From NCBI GenBank assembly GCA_963724405.1, contig CAVRUQ010000003.1, positions 1,860,001 through 1,924,000 of the forward strand: DNA of 64,000 nucleotides, written 5' to 3'. The notes under the pieces were generated by a model, which saw only the letters and a list, made by a program, of their open reading frames with translations, made no database searches and was not told the DNA's origin. Position numbers and translations under genes: made by a program. Positions 26,168-38,800 of this stretch are shown piece after piece (position 1 is the first letter of the stretch; each line of letters begins with the position of its first letter). This stretch comes from CAVQBJ01 sp963724405 (lineage in GTDB: Bacteria; Actinomycetota; Thermoleophilia; Solirubrobacterales; Solirubrobacteraceae).

Positions 26168-26830
26168 CTATGCAGCCGTCCGCTGCTCTCCCCGGCGCCC
26201 CAGGCGCAAGCGTTTCACGGCCGCCACCCCCACAAGCGCAGCCACAACGCACCAATACCCGAGGCCCCACCACGACACGAACCCATAGCGCAGATGCCAA
26301 GCCTGATAGCGCGGGCCGATGAGCGCCGTATCCGGACTGGTGTAGACAACCCAGAAGTTGCCCCCCGACGCGACAAGCCGCATTCCCGGCGTCTGATTGC
26401 CCGCGCGCGGATCCCAACACGGGTACCCAACCCCGCACGTGGGCGTCACCGTGCTGTTCGCCACCAACAGTGGGCCGCCCGCCCACGACACCACCTTCAG
26501 CTTGTTCTGCGGCCCCTCGTCGCCCCCGTTCGTGAACAGTCCGCCGTATCCCGCCTCGTACAACTCAAAGCTCACCGGAAGCCACCCGTCCGCCACGAAC
26601 GAGTGCGCGGCCGCTGAGGACACCGGACGTGCTCCCGCTGGCGCACGCGGCACGCTGACAGCAAGCACACCCCACGGCTGGACGATTGTCACCGCCAGAA
26701 CCGCCGCACACGCGGCGCTCCACCACATCAACTTCATCCATCCGCGTGCAATGCTCAACACAAGGCATAGCGCCGCCAGTAAGGGGAGCAACACCCGTGC
26801 CCACACGATGACGGGCTGGAGGCCGACCAT
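26168..26830 (-). CDS. Membrane protein of unknown function, paralogue of the gene at 41.6-42.4 kb
   Basis: A 220-residue protein with N-terminal hydrophobic helices (about 8-27 and 35-60), an extracytoplasmic domain of ~120 residues with a Cys pair (TCGVGYPCWDP), and one C-terminal helix (YGFVSWWGLGYWCVVAALVG) followed by a basic tail. It shares with the 41619-42389 protein: QP[WF]G, PAGA-x-PVS, GW-x-PVS-x-x-LY, CG-x-x-x-PCW-x-P, [FY]W-[VL]-VY-x-S and SW-x-GL-x-YWC. Its ATG lies 3 bases after the stop of the giant gene, so both are one operon. I do not recognise the family; a partner or anchor for the giant protein is possible. Confidence 0.75.
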   Translation of the reverse strand: MVGLQPVIVWARVLLPLLAALCLVLSIARGWMKLMWWSAACAAVLAVTIVQPWGVLAVSVPRAPAGARPVSSAAAHSFVADGWLPVSFELYEAGYGGLFTNGGDEGPQNKLKVVSWAGGPLLVANSTVTPTCGVGYPCWDPRAGNQTPGMRLVASGGNFWVVYTSPDTALIGPRYQAWHLRYGFVSWWGLGYWCVVAALVGVAAVKRLRLGRRGEQRTAA

Positions 26831-26833
26831 GCT

Positions 26834-29800
26834 TCAGCCGCCGCTCCCCCAGATCGCCGGGGGACACGCCGTCTGCGCCGCTGCCTGTCCGGCGGTCCTC
26901 AGCTCGCCCTGCGGCAGCAAGCCCTGTTGCTGAAGCGGGCTAGATGGCGACTGAGCGAACTTGTGGCCCAACTCCACCCATGGCGCTGGCTGCCCGCCGA
27001 ACCGACCGGCCCAGCAGGCAAACCTTCGCTTCAGCGCCGACGACCCCAGGTTGGCCATTCTGCTTGCGCTCAGCGATTGCTCCACCACCGGCGCCACCGA
27101 GCCGCTCTCCGTCGCCGAATCGCACGGATAGTCCTGCGGCTTGCCAAAGAACGCGTCCACGAGCAGCCCGAGGCCCTGGGGCACGGTTGGCAACCGGACG
27201 CCCCCGGAGTCGCAGCTGAGCCACGGCGGTGACACGTTGAGGCCAGCCCGAACGAGGTCTGAGCGGGTACCCGTCTGACTCGCCGTGAATGGGTAGTCGG
27301 CATGGTCCCCGAGAGCCGAGAACGCAAGTGGATGTGTGCCGTGTACCTCTACGCTTCGCAAATCGGAGTTACCGATCGACCCCCCCGACTGCCATGGTAT
27401 GCCGTGCTGGAAATAGATGAAATCCGGCGATGTATCGATCCACGCGGCGCTGCTCGCGGCGCCTGGGGTTCCAACCAGCTGTCCGTTCGCATTCACCACA
27501 ACGTCAATGTTCTCCCAGTCGCCCTCATGGAGATCATACGGCGCCCCGTCACAGCTGACGCGACCGCGCCCCATAATCGAGCCACACGGCTTTCCATCCG
27601 GCTCCCACCAGTTGAAGGTGTAGTAAAACCAGTACTCAATCAGCTTGCCGCCGCCTGGTAGCGGCACGATGAAGTAATACCACTGCCTTGCATCGAATTG
27701 TGACGCCGAACCTCGATTCACGGAGAGCGTGTAGCTAGTGACCCCCTCCGCATTGGCTGGGTCGTTAGTGCCCAGATGCCCGGCGGGCAAACCCGGGTAC
27801 TCAAGCCAGCTGTTCGCGGTATTGAGCTTCGGGGACGGCGGAAGCGGGAACGTCGCGGGCCCGCATGAAGCCTTCGCGAGACTGTTTGGGTCTCCGGTAC
27901 AGTACTGACTCGTCGCCGGCGTCTGCAGCGGGGCAGCGAACTTGGTCATCCAGTTGGCTGCTACCGGATAGAAGCCATCGTCGCCGTTCAACTGCAGCTT
28001 AGGCTCGTACCGCAGTACGACGCCCGGCGTCCCATCGCTGGAGCCGTTTGGCGGCCTCAACCTCGTGGTGTCCTCGGTGAAGCCGCTCGCTGGCCCGCCC
28101 GGCTTGCCCGCGCCGAATCCTGTGCCCGTTCCACGAGTCGGGTCGCTGATCGGTGACGGCAGCGGAAGCCGGACACACGACGTGCTCGGCGGGGTGATTA
28201 CGCACGCCCCAGGGGAGCTCCTGCCGATTTCGATACCGTACGTGCCCAAGGCAATGACACCTGTGTGGCTCGTCGCATAGATCGTCCCGTCGGGCCCGAA
28301 GCTTGGGTTGCTGTACTCGGCGTATTGGCCGTCGGTGCTGGACGTCGCTGGTGTCATGAGGGTCGCTCCGGCCGGATCAACCGGCTGGCTGTATATACCG
28401 TCGAAGGACAGCCCAACGCTCGCATCCGGCACCGGCGCGGTATAGACGATGTTCGCGCCGTCGGGCGTGAACGCGGGGTCCTGCGCGTGGGTGCCAGGAA
28501 CCTGTGACGGCAGTACGGTCGGACTGGTGCCGTCGGAGTTGGCCGTATATACCGACCAGGTAAGAGTAGATGGATCTAGCGCGCTATAGGCCATGTAGCT
28601 GCCGTCCGACGAATAGCTGCCACCGTCCGCGCTCACTGTCCCACTTGGTAGCGGGAGCGGAGCGCTGCTGTCGGCCGGATCGCCAAGATACGCCGTAAAC
28701 AGCTGCGTATTCGGGACCTCGGGATCGCCGGGCGAGAACACCGGCTGGAAGCCGCCGCCGGTCGCAAGCCCTGTGTACAGAACCGCGGTTCCATCCGGAG
28801 CCCAAGCGGGGTTCTCGCCGTAAAACGGCAGTTGTTGGGCCGCGCTGCCATCATAGTTCATCGTGTAGAGCAGCCCGAGCATGCTCCCGCACGGCGTTGA
28901 ACACGCGGCGCCGGGGCTCAGCACATTCACAGCGACCATCTGTCCGTTCGGGGAGATCCTAGGGTGACTGAAGGAGCAGTTGGTACCGGTGAAAGCGCTT
29001 CCGAGCGCGCTGAGCATCAGTAACGTGCAGTCGCTGATCCTCGTAGCGTTGCTGCCGTCAGCATTTGCGGTGTACAGCCCGGTTCCCGAGTCATACACCA
29101 GCTTCCCGATGAGGGTCGTGGTGCTCGGAGTCAATGGCGCGCTCGCAGGCGACGCGGCGATGGCGGCACCGGCGTCGGTTTCTCCGGTGACGACGACGCG
29201 GATGCGCTGGCCGTCGTTGGCTGCGGTGGCATCGTAGTCCTGTGCCGTCGCTCCTGCAATGTCGCTGCAAGCCGCGCCACTTGGATTGCAACTCTGCCAC
29301 TGGTAGAGCAACGCGTCAGGAACCGAGCCAGCGGGGAGGTTGCTCCATTGACCGCCGTCAGTGATGAACGTAGCGGCGTCGGTGCTCGGTCCGAGGATCT
29401 TAAGGCTCGGGAGCTGCGTGTTGGCGGGCGGCGGTTCGGGAGCGATCACGGGCGTGGTGGCCGTGGTGACGGTGATCGAACCCGCCCCGTTGGTAGCCGT
29501 CACATTGACTCGGATTGTGTCGTTCACATCGCTGTCCTGCAGGGTGTACGTCGGACTAGTCTCACCGGCTATGTCAGCGCAGTTGGCTCCCTGGGAGTCG
29601 CACGACTGCCACTGATACGTGTAGCTGACGGGCTGATCGCCGCTCCATGCGCCGGGGGTGACGCTCAGCGTCTGGAGGGCCGCCGGCTGTCCGTTGATCT
29701 GTGGCGTGGCCGTGTCTTGTGGGGCGCCGGCAGCGAGGATTGCGGGCGACGGCTCGGACGGCGAAGTGACACTGTTCGCGTCGATCCCCGCCGTAACGAC

Positions 29801-32800
29801 GACGCGAATGGCGTGCCCGACATCGCTCGCAGTCGTTGTGTAGGACGGATGAGTCGCGCCTGCGATGCTGGCGCATCGGGACCCGGCGGCGTCGCAGTCC
29901 TGCCAGTGGAAGGCAAGCGGGGCGTTGCCGTCGGCGGGCCAAGTGCCAGGCGTTGCTGTGTACTGACTGCCAGCGATCGGGATCCCGCTGATCGTCGGAA
30001 CAGGCGGCGATGTGATTACCGGCGTGGTGGTGATCGTGGTGATCTCCCGGCCATTTCCGGGCAGGACGAGCGGGTGGCCGTCGGTGCGGAAGAGGGCGGT
30101 GTTGGCGGTGATTTGCACGCTGTCGCCGACCGCGCTTGGCGGTATGGCGAGCGTGGGATTGGAGCCGTTCTGCACGATCGAACTGTTGCCGCTCGGCGTG
30201 ATGAGCACGAACTGATACGTGGTACGGCTAGCCGGGATCGGCGTGTACGTACTCGAGGGCTCCCCCGTGATCCGCGCGCCCGCGACCGCCGGTCCAAGGA
30301 ATGTCGGCGCGGCGAAGCTACCGGTGCCGACGACGATGCTGGTTGCGGGCGAGGTAGCGGTGGCGCTGCCGGTCTGGTTGCTGGCGGTGATGGTGACCTC
30401 CAGATCGAAGCCCATGTCGGCCGCGGTTGGTGTGTAAGAGCCGGCGGTTGCTCCGGAGACCGGCAGGCAGACCGGCGCTCCAGTCGTGGGGTCAGTGAGC
30501 TGCGGGTCGCAGAGGAGCCACTGGTAGCTGTATGTGGTGGGGTCCCCGCCCCAGGAGCCTTGGGCGACGAGCGTTTGCCCGACGGTCGGGTTGTCGTATG
30601 TCACGCCGCTGAACAGGCTGCCGTTGGCGGCGATATACGGTCCGCCGTGGGTGGCGGTTGGCAGGGCGGGCGGCTGCACCACGGTGGTTGGGCTGCTGGT
30701 GGCCTGCGCGGTTCCAGCGGCGTTGGTCGCGGTGGCCACGATGACGAGCGTGTTGCCGATGTCGGCGCTGGTTGGGGTGTAGTTGCCGCTGGTCGCGTTG
30801 GGGATGGGTGTGCAGTTGTTGCCTGTTGGGTCGCAGCGCTCCCATTGGGCGGCGTAGTTGATGGTCGGGGTTCCGGCCCAGTTGCCGGGGTCTGCGGAGA
30901 GGGTTAGCCCGTCCTGGGCGGCGCCGCTGATGGTTGGCGGGGAGGTGTTGCTCGGCGGGCTGCCGGCGCTGATCGCGGGCGTGGGCGCGGATAGCGTGGT
31001 GGTGCTGGCTGGCTGGCCGGTGGTGTAGAGCGCGGGCGCGGGACTGTAGGTGGTCACCGCGACCTGCAGCGAGTCGCCGACTTCGCCTACGGGCGGGGTG
31101 TAGAAGCTGGTGGTGGCGCCGGGGATGTTGGTGCAGGGGTCGCCCTGCGGGTCACATGTCTGCCACTGGAAGGTGTACTGGGACCGGGAGGTGTTCACGT
31201 TGGTGGTGCCCGTCCAGTCGCCGGTAGTGGCGCTGAGTCGGTTTCCGGCGATCGGCTGGCCGCCGATGCTCGGGGCCGCGATATTGGCGGGTGGGACCCC
31301 GAGGACCTGGGGAGTGTCGGGCGCGGTGCTTGTGCTGCTCCCGTTGGCGTTGGTCGCGGTGACGGTGACGGTGATCTGGTAGCTGTCGTCGTCGATCGTG
31401 GGCTGGTAGGTGGCGCCGGTCGCTCCGGGTATCACGCTGCAGTACCCGGCGCCGACGTAGGTCTGGTAGTTGGGGTCACAGCTCTTCCACTGGTAGCTGT
31501 AGCCGGTGGGGTCGCCGTACCACTGGCCGGTGCTCGCCGTCAGCGTCTGGCCGTCCTGGGCGGTTCCGGTGATTTGGGGCGGGCTCCCGACGGCCGGCGC
31601 GCTGCTCGGCGTATCGACATACACAGGCGCGGCCGAGCGGGTCATGGTGCCGAGCGAGTTGGTTGCGGTGGCGGTGAGCAGGATGTAGCGGCCCGCGTCC
31701 TCGCCGGAAGTGGTGTAGGTGCCCCCGCTGCTCTGGACGGCGCAACCGAATGTGGGGGTCTGGCAGCTTTGCCACTGGTATGTGGCGGTCATCGGCGTGC
31801 TGCCCTCCCAGGCGGTCGGGGTGAGGGTGTCGCCGACCTGGGCCTCGGTCTCGTTGAGCGTCAGGCCACCGGCGGGGAGCGTCGGTGGCGCGTCGGTGAT
31901 CGCCATCGCCACGGTGGAGGTCACGCTGGTGGTACCCACCGCGTTGGTGTAGGTGATGACGGCGGCGATGGTGTAGCCGACGTCGCTTTCGCTTGTGGTG
32001 TAGGTGTCGCTGGTGGCGCCTTGGATGTCGGTGCACTGCGTGGCGGTGGAATTGCAGTCCTGCCACTGCACGCTTGAGGTGATCGGGCCCTGCCCGGCCG
32101 CAGAGAGCGTGCCGAGGCTTAGTTGCGCGCCGGGGATCGCAGAGCCCTGGATGAGCGGTGGGGTCGCAACGGGCGGGCCGGCGGCGATCACCGGGGTGGC
32201 GGTTGATGTGCCGATGGTCGATCCGTAGGGGTTGGTGGCGGTGACGGTCACGATGATCGTGGCACCGAGGTCGGCGTCGGTGAGGGTGTACTGATTGGCG
32301 GTGGCGTTTGCGATTGGTGCGCAGTTGGAGGCGTTCGTGTCGCAGCGCTGCCAGGCATATGCGTAGGTGAGCGGTCCGGGTCCCGACCATGTGCCCGGGG
32401 TGGCGGTGAGCGTTTGGCCGTCGAGGGGGGTGCCCGTGATCACCGGTGGAGCGTCGCTCGGCGCGACCGGCGCGTCGACCGGACCGGACGTATAGCCGAT
32501 CGCGCTGCTCGCTCCCGCTGGGTTCGTGGCGGTGGCGACGACGGCGAGCACGTTGCCGACGTCGCCGCTGGTCGGTGTGTAGGTGGTGCTGGTCGCGCCG
32601 GCGATGTTGGCGCACGGGTCGCCCTGCGGGTCACACGATTGCCACTGGTAGCTGAACGTCAGCGGCGCCAGTCCGGTCCAGGACCCGGTGTCCGCCGTGA
32701 GGGGCTGTCCGACGACGGCCTGGCCGCTGATCGTGGGGGCGCCGAGATTCTGCGGTTGCGGGCCGATCACGGCGCCGCTCGTGTACGCCGTCGCCGTGGC

Positions 32801-35800
32801 GGCTCCGGCGGCGTTCGTCGCGGTGACGACGACCGCGAGGGTTGAGCCGAGGTCGCTCTGGGCGGCGGTGTAGGTGTTCGCGGTGGCGCCGGCGATGTCG
32901 GCGCACGGGTCGCCCTGCGGGTCGCAGCGTTGCCATTGATAGGTGTAGTCGACGGGCTGGGTGCCGTTCCAGCTGCCCGGCCGGGCGGTCAGTGTCTGCC
33001 CGCTGATGGCCTGCCCGGAGATCGTGGGGGCGCTTGCCTCGTTGGGGGGTGTCGGCGCCGCGGGGACGACGGTGGTCGGGTCGGATTCGACGACCTCGCT
33101 GATCGTCGGCTGGTTGCCGAACAGCACCGCTGCGGTGACCTGCACCCGCAGTGTCGTGCCGATGTCGGCGGCGGCCGGCGTATACGTGCCGCTGGTGGCG
33201 CCGGTGATCGCGGCGCAGTTCTGCCCGTTGGTGTCGCAGCTCTCCCACTGGTAGGCGTACACGAGCGGCGCCGGGGATGACCATGTTCCCTGGCCGGCCG
33301 TGAGCGTCTGGCCCTGCTGCGCGACGCCTGCGACGGTCGGTATCGCGGTGTTCGCCAGCGACACTGTGCCTATCGGCCCGACCGGGGATGAGTACGCGCT
33401 TGCGCTGCCGCCGGTGCCGGTTGCGGTCACGACGACGAGCAGGGTCGTGTTGACGTCGCCGAGGGTGGGGGTGTAGGTGCTGCTGGTGGCGCCGTCGATG
33501 GGTACGCAGGCGCTGCCGGTCGGGTCGCAGCTCTCCCACTGGTACGCGTATGAGGTCACGGCGGGCCCGGCCCAGGTTCCGGTTGAGGCGCTCAGCGTGG
33601 CGGCGGCCTGCGGGGTGCCGCTGATCGACGGCGGCGAGGTCTCCGATGGCGCGGCATCCGTTGCGACGGGCTGTGTGGCCGTCGAGGTGTCGGTGAGCGA
33701 GCCATTGGCGTCGGTCGCCGTCACGCTCACGGCAAGCGTCGCGCCGACGTCTCCCGCGCCCGGCGTGTATGTGGGTGAGGTGGCTCCGGCGATGCCGGTG
33801 CAGTTCTGGCCCAGCGCGTCGCATGACTGCCACTGGTACGTGTAGGAGATCGTGCCGCCGCCGGTCCACGACCCCGGATCGGCGGTCAGCGTCTGCCCCT
33901 GCACGACAGCGCCGCTGATCGACGGCGGCGAGCTCTCGCTGAGCGTCGGGGCCCGCGCGATCACGCCACTGGGCGCGGTCGCGACGGTCACGGTCCCGAG
34001 GGTGTTGCTCGCCGTGACGACAGCGACGAGGGTGCCGCCGTCGTCCGGGCCGGTCGGGTCGTATTCGTCGTTGGTTGCGCCCGGTACATCGGCGCAGTTC
34101 GAGCCGGCGGCGTCGCAGCGCTGCCACTGCACCTGCAGGTTCACGCTGGTGCCGCTCCAGGTCCCGGGATCGAGGAACAGGGCCTGTCCCGCCTGCGCCG
34201 TCCCGACAATCGACGGTGCCGTCAGTCCCGACGGCGGCGTCGGCGCGATCACGGGCGTGGGCGCGGACGCCGTCTGCGTGCTGCCGTCGGTGTCGGTCGC
34301 GGTGACGATGACTACGAGCGTGTTGCCGACGTCCGCGTCTGAGGTCGTGTACGTGGCGTTGGTCTCGTTAGTCAGGATGCTGCAGTTGTTGCCTTGGGCG
34401 TCGCAGCTCTCCCATTGATAGGCGTAGGCGATCGTGCCGTTGGCGCTCCACGTTCCGGGGTTCGCCGTGAGCAGCTGATTGTCTTCGGCGGCGCCGGTGA
34501 TGGTCGGCGCCCCGGTCAACGCTGGCCCGGTGGGGGCGCCGCCGCTCACCGTGGTTCCCAGCCCGGCGGTGTACGCGGATGTCCCACTTTCGTTGGTTGC
34601 TGTGACGATGACCCCCAGCGTGCTTGAGGCATCGCCCGCCGCGAGGGTGTATGTGGAGTCGGTGGCTGCTGGGATGATTACGCACGTCACGCCGGTGGGA
34701 TCGCAGCTCTCCCACTGATAGGTGTACGACAGCGGTGTCTGGCTGATCCAAGTGCCGTCGCTGACGGTGAGCGTCTGCCCGACGGCGGCTGTGCCGGTGA
34801 TCGCGGGCGCGAGCGTGTTCAGGGGCGGCGCGGCCGTGACGACGCTCGACGGTGTCGAGGTCGCGGTCGCCGATCCAGCGCTGTTGGTCGCCGTCACGGT
34901 CAGGGCGATCGTGTTGCCGGTGTCTGCCGCCGTGGCCTGGTAGGTCTGGCCGGTCGCGCCGGTGATCGGGGTGCAGTTGTTGCCCAGGTTGTCGCAGCTT
35001 TGCCACTGGTAGGCGTAGGTCAGGGGGGCGGCGGTGCTCCACGTTCCAGCTCCGGCGTACAGCGTCTCGCCGGCCTGCGGGAGTCCAGTAATCGTCGGGG
35101 TGCTGAGGACCGTCGGTGCGGATACCGTCTCGGCCGCGATCACCGCGGCGCTCGCGTAGGACGTCGCCGAGGCGGTCCCCGCGGGGTTGCTCGCGCTGAC
35201 CTGTACTCGAAGGGTCGCGGCTAGGTCGCCGGGCGCGGGGGTGTATGTCGCGCTGGTGGCGCTGGCGATCGGGGCGCAGGTCTGGCCGAGCGCGTCGCAG
35301 CTCTCCCACTGGTAGGCGTATGAGAGCGGGGTCGAGCCCGACCACGAGCCCCGGATTGCTGTCAGGGTCTGGCCGACCTGTGGGGTGCCGGAGATCGTCG
35401 GCCCGGCCGTGTTGGCGGGCGCCAGCGCCGCGACCGTGCCGGAAGCGGGCGAGGTCGCCGTCGCGCTCCCGTTGGCGTTGCTGGCCGTGACGATCACCTC
35501 GAGCGTGGTGCCCACGTCGGTTGAGCTGAGTGCATACGTTGGGGCCGTGGCGGCCGCCACCGGGTTGCAGTTGGCGCCCGACGCGTCGCAACTCTGCCAT
35601 TGGTAGGTGTAGGTGATCGGCGCGGTGCCCGACCATGTGCCTGGGATCACCGTCAGCGTCTGTCCGTCCCGCACGGTCCCGGAGATCGTGGGCGGGACCG
35701 AGTTCGTCGGTGCACCGGTAGATCCCGTGATGGCCGGCGTCGCCGGTGAGACGCCGGTGCCAGGTCCGGCGGCGTTGCTCGCGGTGACGGTCACGCGCAC

Positions 35801-38800
35801 GGTGGCGCCCACGTCTGCGTCGGCGAGGAGGTATGTCGATCCGGTCGCCCCCGCGATGTTGACGCATGAGCCGCCGGATGCGTCGCAGCGCTGCCACTGA
35901 TAGGCGTAGGACAGCGGCGCGGTGCCGCTCCAGGTGCCCGTGCTCGCCGTCAGCGCCTGGCCGTCCTGAGCGGTCCCGGACACCTGTGGCGCCGTGGTGT
36001 TCGCCGGCGCCAGCGCCGTCACCGTGGCGCTTGGGGCTGATGATTGCGTCACGGATCCGGCCGCGTTGCTCGCCGTCACGATCACCTCGAGCGTTGACCC
36101 GACGTCGCCCGCGGTCAGCTGATACGACGAGGTCGTCGCGCCGGTAACCGCAACGCAGTTGCTGCCCGTGGTGTCGCAGCGCTGCCACTGGTAGGCGTAG
36201 CCGATCGGTGGGGTGCCCGACCAGGACCCTGGGCTCGCGGTCAGCGTCTGGCCGTCCTGAGCGCTGCCGGAGATGACCGGCGCGCTCGTGCTCGACGGTG
36301 CCAGCCCGGCGACTGGCAGGCTCGGCGGCGAGCTCGCGGAAGTCGAACCCGCCGTGTTGGTCGCGGTGACGGTCGCGCGCAGCGTGCTTGCTACGTCCCC
36401 GGGACCCAGCTGATAGGACGAGCTGGTTGCGGCGGCGATCGGCGAACAGTTCGCGCCGCTCGTGTCGCAGCGCTGCCATTGATAGGAGTAGCTCAGGGGA
36501 GGGGTGCCCGTCCAGGAGCCGCTGCTCACGGTCAGCGTCTGGCCTTGCTCTGGGCTGCCGCTGATCTGCGGCGCCGTGGTGTTCGCCGGGGCCAGCGGCG
36601 CCACGGCACCGTTGGGCGAGGAGGTCGCGGCGACCGAGCCGGCCGCGTTGCTGGCGCTCACCACGACGACGATCGTGCTGCCGACCTCGGCGGGACCGAG
36701 CGTGAGCGTCGAGCTGGTGGCGCCGCTGATGTTCGAGCAGCTGTTTCCGCTGCTGCAGGCCTGCCATTGGTAGGCGTAGCTCAGTGGCGCGGTGCCGCTC
36801 CACGTCCCGGCGGTCGCGCTCAGTGTCTGCCCGTCGGTCGCGGTGCCGGAGACCGCCGGCAGCACCGTGTTCGCCGGCGGCGCCGCCGCGACGACGGCGC
36901 TGGCGGCCGACGTCGCGGCGGCCGACCCGGCGGAGTTGCTCGCGGTCACGGTGACGCGCAGCGTCGTGCCGACGTTTGGTGGGCCGAGCACGAACGCGGC
37001 GGCGGTTGCCCCGCTGATGTTCGTACAGCCCGCGCCGCTGGCGTCGCAGCTCTGCCATTGGTAGCTATAGGTCAGCGTCGGTGTGCCCGTCCAGCTACCC
37101 GTGGTGGCGCTCAGCGTCTGCCCATCGGTGGGGGTTCCCGAGATCGTCGGCGGGGTGGCGTTGAGCGGTGACGCCGCCGCGGCCGCCGCTGTGGGCGCCG
37201 AGGTCGCCGACGCCGAGCCGGCCGAGTTAGACGTGGTGATGACGACGCGCAGGGTGTTTCCCACGTCGCCGGGGCCGAGCTGGTACGTCGAGCTGGTGGA
37301 GCCCGTGATGTTTGCGCAGCCGCTCCCGCCCGCGTTGCAGCTCTGCCACTGGTAGGCGTAGCTCAGGGGCGCCGTGCCCGACCAGGAGCCGACCGCGGCG
37401 CTGAGGGTCTGCCCGTCGGTCGCTGTTCCCGAGATCGATGGCGCCCCGGTGTTGACCGGCGGCGCCGCGGTGACGACAGCGCTGGCGGCCGAGCTGGCCG
37501 ACGCCGTTCCCGCCGGGTTGCTCGCGCTCACGACCACGCGCACTGTTCCGCCGACGTTCGATGGGCCGAGCGCAAAGGTGGAGGCGGTCGCCCCGCTCAT
37601 GTTCGAGCAGGAGGCGCCGCTCGCGTTGCAGCTCTGCCACTGGTAGGTGAAGTTCAGCGGCGCCGTACCCGACCAGCTACCGGGGCTTGCGCTGAGCGCC
37701 TGCCCGTCGGTCGCGGTCCCCGAGATCGCCGGCAGCGCCGTGTTCACCGGCGGCGCTGGGGCGACGACCGCGGTGGGCGCCGAATTGGCCAGTGCCGACC
37801 CCGCCGCGTTGGACGCCGTGATCGCGACGCGCAAGGTCTGCCCGACGTTAGATGGACCCAGTACGAGCGCCGACGCGGTCGCGCCGGCGATGTTCGAGCA
37901 GCCGCCGCCGCTGGCATTGCAGGTCTGCCACTGGTAGGCGTAGCTCAGCGGCGCCGTGCCCGACCAGCTGCCCGTGCTCGCGCTCAACGTCTGCCCATCC
38001 TGCACGGTTCCCGACACGACCGGTGGGGCACTGTTGGTCGGCGCGACTGCGGTAACCACGGCGGTCGCGGCCGACGTGCTCGAGGCCGACCCCGCGGCGT
38101 TCGAAGCCGTGACCGTAGCCCGCAGCGTGCCGCCGATATTCGACGGACCGACGGTGTACGTCGAGCTCGTGGCGGCGCTGATGTTCGCGCAGCCGCCGCC
38201 GCTGCTATTGCAGGTCTGCCACTGGTAGACATAGGAGAGCGGCGGAGTGCCCGTCCAGGCGCCGGTGCTCGCGCTCAGGGTCTGCCCATCCTGCGGGGTC
38301 CCCGAGACGGTTGGGGCCGCGGTATTCGCCGGCGCCAGCGCGCTCACGACGGCGGTCGCGGGCGAGGTGCTGGAGGCCGAGCCGGCTGCGTTCGACGCGG
38401 TGACCGCGACGCGGAGGGTGCTGCCCACGTTGGACGGACCCAGCGTGAGCGTCGAGCTCGTCGCTCCGGAGATGTTCGAGCAGCTGGCGCCGCTGGCGTT
38501 GCAGCTTTGCCACTGGTACGCGTAGGAGAGAGGCGGGGTGCCCGACCAGCTGCCCGTGCTCGCGCTCAGCGTCTGACCGTCCTGCGCCGTCCCGGACAGC
38601 GCCGGCGCCGCGATGCTGGTCGGGGCGACGGCGGTGACGACGGCGGTCGCGGTTGACGTGCCCGAGGCCGACCCCGCCGAGTTCGAGGCCGTGACCGTGA
38701 CCCTTAGCGTGCTGCCAACGCTAGACGGACCGAGCGCAAACGTTGAGCTCGTGGCCCCGGAGATGTTCGAGCACGCGGCGCCGCTGGCGTTGCAGCTCTG

